Positions 1-5,336 of a stretch of 5,716 nt of DNA are shown one piece after another (position 1 is the stretch's first letter; the number at the start of each line of letters is the position of its first letter). This DNA comes from Corynebacterium sp. (lineage in GTDB: Bacteria; Actinomycetota; Actinomycetes; Mycobacteriales; Mycobacteriaceae): positions 1-5,716 of the forward strand of contig JAKDIS010000145.1 of assembly GCA_030450335.1 (NCBI GenBank), in the 5' to 3' direction. Under the pieces are notes generated by a model. It made no database searches and was not told the origin of the DNA. It worked only from the letters and a program-made list of their open reading frames with translations. The position numbers and the translations under genes were made by a program.

Positions 1-392
1 CCGATCACGTCGCCGACGGTGGCGTCACCGTCGTTGACCACGGAGATGATGTCGAGGATGGTCTGCAGCGACACGTCGCCACCGAGCACGTCGCCCAGGA
101 TCGAGGCGACGGCCTTCCAGTCGGCGTCGGCCAGCGAGGAGGCGGCGTCCGAGGAGCTGATGTCGCCGGGCAGCGAGCCCTCGGCGGAACCCTCGCTGGA
201 GCTGGAGCCCTCGGAGGAGCCCTCGCCCTCGCCGCTGTCGTCGGAGAGTGCCGGGGCGGAGGAGTCGGCGGCGGGGGTCTCGGTCTCGTCGGCGACGGCG
301 GCCGGGGTGGCGAGAACCAGGGCGGGGGCCAGGGCGACGGCGGCGATGCCGGTGCGCGACAGGCGGGTGAAACGACGGGTGGAGATGCTCAT
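1..392 (-). CDS. Exported protein with acidic Ser/Gly/Glu-rich linker, 3' end outside window
   Basis: This is the N-terminal 130 residues of a protein that runs off the left edge. It starts at ATG 392-390, six nucleotides after a strong Shine-Dalgarno (GGAAGGA, 405-399). Residues 1-34 form an export signal: an Arg-rich start (RRFTRLSR, residues 6-13), a hydrophobic Ala/Leu/Val core (15-28) and a likely signal-peptidase I site after AVA (residue 34, before DE). The twin arginines do not fit the Tat consensus well, so Sec export is more likely. Residues 35-77 are an acidic, low-complexity stretch rich in Ser, Glu, Gly and Asp, probably a flexible linker. From about residue 82 a structured domain seems to begin, with an amphipathic pattern (WKAVASILGDVLGG). 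I do not recognise the family. Small exported proteins of this layout are common in corynebacteria. There is no cysteine in the visible part, so it is not a lipoprotein. The function is unknown. Confidence 0.8.
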   Translation of the reverse strand, partial: MSISTRRFTRLSRTGIAAVALAPALVLATPAAVADETETPAADSSAPALSDDSGEGEGSSEGSSSSEGSAEGSLPGDISSSDAASSLADADWKAVASILGDVLGGDVSLQTILDIISVVNDGDATVGDVI

Positions 393-431
393 GGTGGATC
401 CTTCCGTGTGAGGGGTGGCTTATGTCTGCGA

Positions 432-461
432 AGTGTAGGGCACGCCACCGACCGGTGTCCA
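432..461 (-). promoter_or_regulatory. Promoter of the exported-protein gene
   Basis: On the minus strand a -35 box TGGACA (461-456, one mismatch to TTGACA) is followed after 18 nt by a -10 box TACACT (437-432), which fits the corynebacterial TANANT consensus. Transcription should start near 425, giving a leader of roughly 33 nt with the GGAAGGA ribosome-binding site. The spacer holds a small inverted repeat (CACCG/CGGTG, 446-457), a possible operator but too short to be sure. Confidence 0.6.
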
Positions 462-499
462 GAGGTTCTTTCTCTCCCTTATCTAATTCCCCGGCTACT

Positions 500-1150
500 T
501 CACCGGAAGGACGCCTCGGCGGTCGCGGGAAGAACGTCGCAGGTCGGGTACCACGGGCGGTCGTCGCGGGCGAGGACGACGGCACCGTCGATGTCGCCGT
601 AGGCGGCGATCACGCGCCTCGCGGGATCCCCGAAACCGTGGGGGAGACGCCCGTCGTGGCGTCCTGCCAGGTCGTCGCCGGCAGCGGCCACGTCGGTGAC
701 GCCGCGGCCGATCTCGGCGACGCCGAGCAGCGTCGGGGCGTCCTGCGCGTCCTGCGGGACGGGTGGGGCAGGCCGGTCGGCATGCTCGATGAGTTCGAGG
801 ACAGAGTTCTCCGGGCCGGCGAAGTAGACCGACCGGCTGGCCCAGTTGCCGCCGCGCTCAATGACGGTGGTGCCGTCGTCGTCGAGTTCGAGCAGGGGCC
901 GCCCGGTGGCGGCCACGATGGAGGACGCGGCGTCCCCGATGGTGCCGGTGGGGACCGCGAAGGCGAGGTGGTGGCCCCGCTCGACGGGGTCGGACGCGCC
1001 GGCGGCGAAGCGCAGTGACGTCCAGCCGAGCTGGACGGTGTCGCCGGTGTCGCCGGTGCGCGCGGCGCCGAGGGTGCCGAGGGTGGTCTCGAACCAGGAG
1101 GCCCACCGTGCAGGGTCGTGGACCGGGAGGGTGATCTCGTGGAACTTCAT
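500..1150 (-). CDS. VOC (glyoxalase/bleomycin-resistance fold) family protein
   Basis: A 216-residue protein, the usual size for two fused VOC modules. Module 1 begins HEITLPVHDPARWASWFETT (residues 4-23), the typical first strand and helix of a vicinal-oxygen-chelate fold. The second half of that module has GHHLAFAVP (59-67) and the closing strand VYFAGPENSVLELIE (108-122). His4, His60 or His61, and Glu119 sit where VOC enzymes bind their divalent metal. Module 2 (about 139-216, starting LLGVAEIGRGV) is more diverged and lacks a clear metal site. Family members include glyoxalases, extradiol dioxygenases and resistance proteins; the substrate cannot be told from sequence. The start ATG at 1150-1148 fits the fold start exactly, has no Shine-Dalgarno before it, and lies 7 nt after a TACACT box, which points to a leaderless transcript. 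It is divergent from the mycolyltransferase genes and about 107 nt upstream of the exported-protein gene on the same strand. Confidence 0.85.
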   Translation of the reverse strand: MKFHEITLPVHDPARWASWFETTLGTLGAARTGDTGDTVQLGWTSLRFAAGASDPVERGHHLAFAVPTGTIGDAASSIVAATGRPLLELDDDGTTVIERGGNWASRSVYFAGPENSVLELIEHADRPAPPVPQDAQDAPTLLGVAEIGRGVTDVAAAGDDLAGRHDGRLPHGFGDPARRVIAAYGDIDGAVVLARDDRPWYPTCDVLPATAEASFR

Positions 1151-1157
1151 GGGCCCG

Positions 1158-1163
1158 AGTGTA
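1158..1163 (-). promoter_or_regulatory. -10 box of the VOC gene (leaderless transcript)
   Basis: The minus strand reads TACACT (1163-1158), matching TANANT and identical to the -10 upstream of the exported-protein gene. Seven nucleotides separate it from the VOC start codon, so transcription would begin at or next to the A of the ATG. No purine-rich ribosome-binding site is present (the gap reads CGGGCCC). A -35 box is not recognisable, which is common for actinobacterial promoters. Confidence 0.5.
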
Positions 1164-1300
1164 GGGACGCGTGGACCGGCCGCGCCGTGACTGATGGTCA
1201 TGGCTGTGAACTGCAGTGACGCATGATGTTGGCGTTCCCTGGCAATTCCCCCGGGGGTATCGCTATTTCCCGAGGGCTCCTTGTAGCGTCGCCGTCGGAC

Positions 1301-1306
1301 AGGAGG
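1301..1306 (+). promoter_or_regulatory. Ribosome-binding site fixing the start of the first mycolyltransferase gene
   Basis: A full AGGAGG lies 9 nt before ATG 1316. The reading frame is open further upstream to an ATG at 1223, but that would add 31 residues that do not resemble a signal peptide and has no such site. ATG 1316 places a Lys-rich n-region directly before the hydrophobic core. No convincing promoter was found in 1164-1300; a weak -10-like TAGCGT at 1284-1289 has no partner. Confidence 0.75.
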
Positions 1307-1315
1307 ATTCCCCGA

Positions 1316-2290
1316 ATGAAGAAGCTGCAGAAGCCGAAGAACATGAAGAAGAGCCTCACCGCCCTCGCCCTCAGCGCCGGCGTGGTGACGTCTCTGACCG
1401 TGGCCGTGGCGCCGAACGCCGCCGCCGACCCGGAGAGCTGCACGCCCTACGGCGACACCGCCGCACTGTCGTGCTCGGTGCACTCGGAGTCGATGGACCG
1501 CGACTTCAACGTGGTCGTGCGCCCCTCCCACACCGAGGGCAACCCGAAGGTCGCCCAGTTCATCGACGGTGCGGACTCCACCGACACCAACGGGTGGGTC
1601 ACCGCCGGCGGGGCACTGGAGGCCCTGGACGGCGAGGACGCCACGCTGGTCTTCCCCGCCATGGACCCGTGGAGCTGGGTGCAGGACTGGGACGGCGTGC
1701 CCGCCGCCCAGTTCGAGACCTTCATGAGCCAGGAGCTGCCCGACTACCTGGAGTCCGAGTTCGGCGTGCCGAACGGCGGACGCGGCACCACCGGCGTGAC
1801 GGGGCTGAGCTCCGGGGCGTACGGGGCGATGAACCTCGCCGCCAAGCACCCGGACATGTACTCCTCGGTGTACGCGCTCAGCGGGCTCTACGACCCGGGC
1901 ATGCCCGTGCAGCGCGCCGTGATCGACGGCACCTCCACGCTGAACAGCGGCAACGAGGAGGCCCCGTGGGCCAATGAACAGGTCCGCGCGGAGAACAACC
2001 CCACGCTGAACATCGACGCGCTGACCATGCCGGTCATCGTGAGTGCGTCGACCGGCATCACGAACTTCGCCGGCGACCTGGGCCCCGACCCCGTGGCCAC
2101 GGTGGTGCGCGGCGGGCCGTTCGAGGCAGGCTCGATGGTGATGACCGCGGAGTTCCAGGCGCGCGCCGCCCTGGCCGGACGCGACAACATCGAGTTCCAC
2201 TACGACATCATCGGTGCCCACGCCTGGGACACCTGGCGCCGGGCGTCCTTCGAGCAGGGCAACATGTACACCTTCATGGACCGGATCTGA
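1316..2290 (+). CDS. Secreted alpha/beta-hydrolase, antigen 85 / corynomycolyltransferase-like (first copy)
   Basis: A 324-residue exported protein of the esterase D / antigen 85 superfamily. Residues 1-37 are a Sec signal peptide (MKKLQKPKNMKKS, then a hydrophobic core) with likely cleavage after NAAA or close by, before DPES. Family marks, in order: SMDRDFNVVVRPS (59-71, like the SMGRDI strand of antigen 85), IDG and NGW (83-94), ETFMSQELPDYL (134-145, like ETFLTSELPQWL), nucleophile elbow GLSSG with Ser165, SGLYDPG (189-195, like SGLLDPS), Glu270 in GGPFEAGSMV, and His302 in HAWDTW (like HSWPYW). Ser165-Glu270-His302 is therefore the likely triad. Cys42 and Cys53 are kept in the paralogue and could form a disulphide. 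In Corynebacteriales such enzymes transfer mycolate between trehalose monomycolate and trehalose or arabinogalactan outside the membrane. A simple carboxylesterase role is possible, as the family is broad. The paralogue starts 87 nt downstream on the same strand. Confidence 0.85.
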   Translation: MKKLQKPKNMKKSLTALALSAGVVTSLTVAVAPNAAADPESCTPYGDTAALSCSVHSESMDRDFNVVVRPSHTEGNPKVAQFIDGADSTDTNGWVTAGGALEALDGEDATLVFPAMDPWSWVQDWDGVPAAQFETFMSQELPDYLESEFGVPNGGRGTTGVTGLSSGAYGAMNLAAKHPDMYSSVYALSGLYDPGMPVQRAVIDGTSTLNSGNEEAPWANEQVRAENNPTLNIDALTMPVIVSASTGITNFAGDLGPDPVATVVRGGPFEAGSMVMTAEFQARAALAGRDNIEFHYDIIGAHAWDTWRRASFEQGNMYTFMDRI

Positions 2291-2322
2291 GTCTTCCGGT
2301 CGCGCCGGTGCCGCGGCGTTCG

Positions 2323-2328
2323 TAGGAT
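2323..2328 (+). promoter_or_regulatory. Candidate -10 box of the second mycolyltransferase gene
   Basis: TAGGAT (2323-2328) lies in the 87-nt gap between the two hydrolase genes and fits the TANNAT pattern of actinobacterial -10 boxes. A start near 2335 would give a leader of about 43 nt that begins with the pyrimidine tract. No clear -35 is seen. If used, the second gene can be expressed apart from the first. Read-through from the first gene is also possible, since no strong terminator separates them. Confidence 0.35.
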
Positions 2329-2339
2329 CCCTGGGGTAA

Positions 2340-2365
2340 CTCTCCTCCTCTCCTCTTCTTCCCCC
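2340..2365 (+). other. 26-nt uninterrupted pyrimidine tract in the leader of the second mycolyltransferase gene
   Basis: Every base from 2340 to 2365 is C or T, ending one base before the AGGA ribosome-binding site. It contains CCTCCT (2344-2349), the same sequence as the anti-Shine-Dalgarno of 16S rRNA, and several TCCT blocks able to pair with the downstream AGGA. It could modulate translation or simply be an unstructured leader. No function is established from sequence. Confidence 0.5.
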
Positions 2366-2369
2366 AGGA
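2366..2369 (+). promoter_or_regulatory. Ribosome-binding site selecting the GTG start at 2378
   Basis: AGGA at 2366-2369 is 8 nt before GTG 2378. The alternative in-frame ATG codons at 2390 and 2402 would be 20 and 32 nt away and have no purine-rich site of their own. The choice changes only the first 4-8 residues of the signal peptide. Confidence 0.5.
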
Positions 2370-2377
2370 CTCTCACT

Positions 2378-3502
2378 GTGCCTCCCACCATGACCCTCAC
2401 CATGAAGAAATCCCGCAGGACGTCCCTCTCCGCCCTGCTCGTGTCGATCGCCGCGCTCGTCACCCTCGCGCCGTCCGTTGCGGCGGACCCCGCCGCCGAT
2501 GCGTCGGACGCCGCGGCGGCCGCGCCGCGCATCTCGCCGGACGGGTGCACGCGCATCGCGGCGTCCGACGCCCTACGCTGCACCGCCCACTCCGAGGCCA
2601 TGGACAGGGACATCCCTGTGCTGGTCAGGCCGTCTCTGACGGCGGGGAACAGGGAGGTCGCCACGTTCCTCGACGGGGCGAACAACAGCGGTTCGAACGG
2701 CTGGCTGAGCACCATCAAGGTGCACCGCGAACTCGCCGCCGACGACGCCACCCTGGTCTTCCCCGTGATGGACCCGTGGACCTGGACGCAGGACTTCGAC
2801 GACGTGGACGCCGTGCGCTACGAGACCTTCGTCGCCGAGGAACTGCCCGACTACCTGGAGGGCACCTTCGGCGTGCCGGACGGCGGACGCGGCAGCACCG
2901 GCGTGGCCGGGTTGAGCTCCGGGGCGTACGGGGCGATGAACCTGGCGTCGAAGTACCCGGGGCAGTACAACGCGGTGTGGGCGATGAGCGGGCTCTACGA
3001 CCCCGGCATGCCCGCGCAGAAGGCGGTCGTGGACATCTCCGCGCGCGGACGCTCCGAACACCACGCCGTGCCGTGGGCGTCGGGTGACAGCGTGAAGGAC
3101 AACAACCCCACGCTGCGCCTGGAGAACCTGACGATGCCGGTGATGGTCAACGCCGCCAGTGGGGTGCCGAACCTGGGAAACCTGGGGCCCGACCCGTTGG
3201 CGGTGGTCTTCGAGGGTGGTCCGTTCGAGTTCGGGTCGATGGTGTTCACCCGTGAACTGGAGCTGCGCACAAGGCTGCGCGGCATGGACAACGTGCACTA
3301 CCGCTACGACCTCCTCGGCGCGCACGACTGGGACACGTGGATCCGCGCGGCGCTGGACGACGACGGTGCGCGCCGCTTCATGGACGCGGTGCTGGGGGAG
3401 GACGGTTCGGGCTCTGGTGCCGGGGACGGCTCGGCGGACGGCTCGGCCGCCGGGAGCGCCGGCGGCTCGAGCGTGTCGAGCGGGCCGGGGGCGTCGTCGT
3501 AG
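2378..3502 (+). CDS. Secreted alpha/beta-hydrolase, antigen 85 / corynomycolyltransferase-like (second copy, with C-terminal tail)
   Basis: A 374-residue paralogue of the preceding gene. GTG 2378 is preferred for its ribosome-binding site; ATG 2390 or 2402 are alternatives. The signal peptide spans about residues 1-36 (MKKSRRTS, hydrophobic core, cleavage near SVAA before DP). An Ala/Asp-rich spacer follows (37-50). The catalytic domain keeps AMDRDIPVLVRPS (74-86), FLDG and NGW (97-109), YETFVAEELPDYL (148-160), GLSSG with Ser180, SGLYDPG (204-210), Glu284 in GGPFEFGSMV, and His316 in HDWDTW. The likely triad is Ser180-Glu284-His316. Cys57 and Cys68 have the same 11-residue spacing as in the first copy. 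The expected role is mycolate transfer or ester hydrolysis in the outer envelope. Residues 343-374 form a Gly/Ser/Ala/Asp tail absent from the first copy; there is no LPxTG or membrane anchor in it. The gene runs towards the convergent AlbA_2 gene, with 20 nt between stop codons. Confidence 0.85.
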   Translation: MPPTMTLTMKKSRRTSLSALLVSIAALVTLAPSVAADPAADASDAAAAAPRISPDGCTRIAASDALRCTAHSEAMDRDIPVLVRPSLTAGNREVATFLDGANNSGSNGWLSTIKVHRELAADDATLVFPVMDPWTWTQDFDDVDAVRYETFVAEELPDYLEGTFGVPDGGRGSTGVAGLSSGAYGAMNLASKYPGQYNAVWAMSGLYDPGMPAQKAVVDISARGRSEHHAVPWASGDSVKDNNPTLRLENLTMPVMVNAASGVPNLGNLGPDPLAVVFEGGPFEFGSMVFTRELELRTRLRGMDNVHYRYDLLGAHDWDTWIRAALDDDGARRFMDAVLGEDGSGSGAGDGSADGSAAGSAGGSSVSSGPGASS

Positions 3503-3503
3503 G

Positions 3504-3524
3504 AGGGGGCGGTCGTGGCCCCCT
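3504..3524. terminator. Hairpin between convergent genes, possible bidirectional terminator
   Basis: AGGGGGC (3504-3510) and GCCCCCT (3518-3524) form a 7-bp, very GC-rich stem with a 7-nt loop. It fills the gap between the stop of the second mycolyltransferase gene (3500-3502) and that of the AlbA_2 gene (3525-3523), and touches the latter. There is no T-run on either side, so it is not a classical intrinsic terminator. Confidence 0.45.
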
Positions 3525-5244
3525 ACTGCTCCGGAAGTAGGTACCGCCGGTTCCTGCTGGTGGGCGGCGCAGTCGCGAGGACGGCACCGGACTCGACGAG
3601 GCCGCGGAGCTGTGGCCGCAGGGTGCCTGTGGTCCTTCCGGTGGCCGCGGCGATGTCACGGGTGGACAGGGCCTGCTCCGTGGAGAGGCAGGCGATGATG
3701 TCCTGCTGGGTAGGCGTCAGTCGGTCGACTGGGAGTGGGAGGCGGAAGTGGTCGGGTGAGGACTCCACGAGCTTGTGTCCGTCGACGAGGGCCCGGAGCC
3801 GGTGGCGAAGGGCATCGCTGTCCTGACCGGTCTGGGTCCGTAGGTCGGTCGTGGAGATGCTCCCGAACTCGTGGGCGAGCACTAGCGCGATACCGTCGGT
3901 GGGGTCGAATCCCTCACCCAGTTCGGCCGTCAACCAGTCATTGGTGTCGGGGTCGAGCAGGCCGAACCGCCGAAGGGTGACGGTCACTCGCGCGATGTCC
4001 ACGTCGTACCCCGGCACTGGGAGCCCCGCCTGCTGCATCGACTGGAACATCCGGGGAATGCCGGAGCCGTTGGACTCCGCGAGGACCCCGCCTTCCCTCC
4101 CTGGCCACGGAATCTCCATGAGGAGGCGGGCGAGGAGCCTGTTACGTGGGGCGGGCAGGCCGTCGACGAGGGATTCGGGCCTGGAGGATTTGGCCCCGGG
4201 GAAGCCTCCGGGACTGCTGACCTCAACCCGGTCCCGGAAAATGTCGACGTTGATGCCGCTACCGAGAGCCAACGGTGAGTAGTCGCGGTGCATCACCGCG
4301 TTGGCGAGCGTCTCGCGGAGGGCATCCTCGGGGATTTCCAGGACGTCGCGGCCTTCGGCGCCGGTGACGACCCGGCGGACGCGGAGGTTCCTGCGGATGG
4401 CGAGGAGGGCGTCCTGCATCATGTCCAGCAGATTGCCCTCGCAGAGTTTGCGGTCGATGAACCGGGTTGAGTCGGTGCTGCCTTTCTCATTGCCGGGGTG
4501 GACGGCGACGTCGATGAACAGCCGTGGGAAGTGGTGCTGGGGATACGTGCCGAGTGCGAGGAGTCCGGCCAGGGAGAGCTCGCCGCCGGAAGTGACGACG
4601 TTCATGTGTCTCAGCCATTCGTCGCCACCATTGCCGAGTGCCCGGCTCGCGGTACTGGCGAGGCGACGTCGGACCGCGTCGACAAGGTCGGTGGAGAGGT
4701 CCTCGGGGCTGGACCCTGGGACAGGGGCCGTGTCTACGGAAAGGGCGTCGAACTTGTGCTGTGCCTCGTAGATCTCGAGTGCGGTGAGGTGTCGGTCTGC
4801 GTCCCCGACGCGTTTGAAACTGCCCTTCGCGATGCCGACGTCGGGGAGGTGGCAGGGGCCGTTCACAGCGAGCGGCTGGACGGTGAGTACAACGACAGGA
4901 CTCCCGTCCACATCCTCGATCCGCAGGTCGTGCTCGGGGACAGGGCTGAGGCGCCGCCCAGTCGCGTCGGAGGGGTTGAGTCCCTGGTGGATCCGGTCGG
5001 ACACGTCCTGCGGATTGAAGCCTTTTGCGGGGGCGAAGCCGGTCCTTTCATCGAGACCGAGCAGGACGAGACCGCCCCGGGTGTTCGCGAAGGCGCTGAT
5101 CGATTCCCAAAGGCTGCGCGTCTCGGCACTCTTCGGCTTCTTCTGCCCGGGAGGGACGACCAGGGACTTGACCTCCACCTCGGCGTCATCTCGTCCCTGG
5201 TCGCGCAGCTGGGTTACCAGGTCCTGAAGGTTGGGCTTGGGCAT
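3523..5244 (-). CDS. Schlafen AlbA_2 / GHKL ATPase-like / tandem winged-helix putative regulator (COG2865 type)
   Basis: A 573-residue cytosolic protein. Residues about 20-162 are an AlbA_2 (Schlafen-related) domain: VEVKS (23-27), SISAFANTRGGLVLLGLDE (48-66) and KGSFKRVGDADRHLTALEI (140-158), the usual EXK, AFANTxGG and RVG marks. A linker of the standard kind follows (165-300, with LAGLLALGTYPQ). Residues about 305-425 are a divergent GHKL ATPase-like domain (HATPase_c_4): ALRETLANAVMHRDYS (308-323, N box), VEVSSPGGF (340-348), PAPRNRLLA (364-372) and NGSGIPRMF (392-400). The C-terminus seems to hold two winged helices, about 446-505 and 508-573 (TRDIAAATGRTTGTLRPQL). Members are usually called predicted transcriptional regulators; some AlbA_2 proteins occur in defence loci, but no defence partner is present here. 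Start ATG 5244 follows GTGAGGA with 4 nt spacing. The upstream gap is a repeated palindromic array that may be its operator. Confidence 0.92.
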   Translation of the reverse strand: MPKPNLQDLVTQLRDQGRDDAEVEVKSLVVPPGQKKPKSAETRSLWESISAFANTRGGLVLLGLDERTGFAPAKGFNPQDVSDRIHQGLNPSDATGRRLSPVPEHDLRIEDVDGSPVVVLTVQPLAVNGPCHLPDVGIAKGSFKRVGDADRHLTALEIYEAQHKFDALSVDTAPVPGSSPEDLSTDLVDAVRRRLASTASRALGNGGDEWLRHMNVVTSGGELSLAGLLALGTYPQHHFPRLFIDVAVHPGNEKGSTDSTRFIDRKLCEGNLLDMMQDALLAIRRNLRVRRVVTGAEGRDVLEIPEDALRETLANAVMHRDYSPLALGSGINVDIFRDRVEVSSPGGFPGAKSSRPESLVDGLPAPRNRLLARLLMEIPWPGREGGVLAESNGSGIPRMFQSMQQAGLPVPGYDVDIARVTVTLRRFGLLDPDTNDWLTAELGEGFDPTDGIALVLAHEFGSISTTDLRTQTGQDSDALRHRLRALVDGHKLVESSPDHFRLPLPVDRLTPTQQDIIACLSTEQALSTRDIAAATGRTTGTLRPQLRGLVESGAVLATAPPTSRNRRYLLPEQ

Positions 5245-5251
5245 CTGGTCC

Positions 5252-5289
5252 TCACTGTCCTGTCACTGTATGCAGTGACGGCCTCAGTG
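5252..5289. promoter_or_regulatory. Proximal operator-like nested palindrome (unit A)
   Basis: The core GTCACTGTATGCAGTGAC (5262-5279) has perfect 7-bp arms around a 4-bp spacer. Outer half-sites CACTG (5253-5257) and CAGTG (5285-5289) are placed symmetrically about almost the same centre (5271 against 5270.5). The outer left half-site abuts the ribosome-binding site of the AlbA_2 gene (GAGGA on the minus strand), so a bound protein could block both transcription and translation start. A minus-strand TACAGT (5270-5265) inside it is another possible -10. Confidence 0.6.
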
Positions 5290-5291
5290 TA
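5286..5291 (-). promoter_or_regulatory. Candidate -10 box of the AlbA_2 gene
   Basis: TACACT on the minus strand (5291-5286) is identical to the -10 boxes upstream of the VOC and exported-protein genes. It sits between the two palindrome cores, and the predicted start (about 5279) would be at the edge of the proximal core. No good -35 at 16-18 nt is seen, because that region is the distal palindrome. TACAGT boxes inside each core (5270-5265 and 5313-5308) are alternatives. Confidence 0.4.
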
Positions 5292-5293
5292 GT

Positions 5294-5333
5294 TCACTGA
5301 CGCTGTCACTGTATATAGTGACGCCGTCAGTGA
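5294..5333. promoter_or_regulatory. Distal operator-like 40-bp palindrome (unit B), also a possible YbjQ terminator hairpin
   Basis: A 40-bp dyad with 17 of 20 arm positions paired. Outer arms TCACTGACG (5294-5302) and CGTCAGTGA (5325-5333) are perfect; inner arms GTCACT (5305-5310) and AGTGAC (5317-5322) surround a TATA centre. It begins 3 nt after the stop codon of the YbjQ gene, so in that mRNA it would fold into a long hairpin. No U-run follows it, and its relation to unit A favours a protein-binding role. Confidence 0.6.
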
Positions 5334-5336
5334 GGG

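Noticed and set aside
25..585. Arg/Pro/His-rich open frame on the minus strand overlapping the exported-protein gene.
   Set aside because: Composition is that of an out-of-phase reading; the frame starting at 392 has a ribosome-binding site, promoter and signal peptide.
1212..1221. TGCAGTGACG, identical to part of the operator-like unit A (5271-5280), in the divergent VOC/hydrolase gap.
   Set aside because: The opposite arm of the palindrome is not present, so a single 10-bp match is probably chance.
1223..1315. Upstream in-frame ATG that would lengthen the first hydrolase by 31 residues.
   Set aside because: The added sequence does not resemble a signal peptide, lacks a ribosome-binding site, and the AGGAGG at 1301-1306 points to ATG 1316.
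500..2221. A 573-codon open frame on the minus strand covering the VOC gene and the first hydrolase.
   Set aside because: Only the part from ATG 1150 has protein-family features; the rest is antisense to a clear hydrolase gene and is His/Arg/Gly-rich, typical of a shadow frame in GC-rich DNA.
2303..2318. CGCCG/CGGCG inverted repeat after the first hydrolase stop codon.
   Set aside because: Only a 5-bp stem with no T-run; such short GC stems are common by chance here and it is not a convincing terminator.
3523..5244. The AlbA_2 gene as part of a multi-gene phage-defence island.
   Set aside because: Neighbours are YbjQ-like and mycolyltransferase genes; no nuclease, protease, toxin or mobile element is visible in the window.
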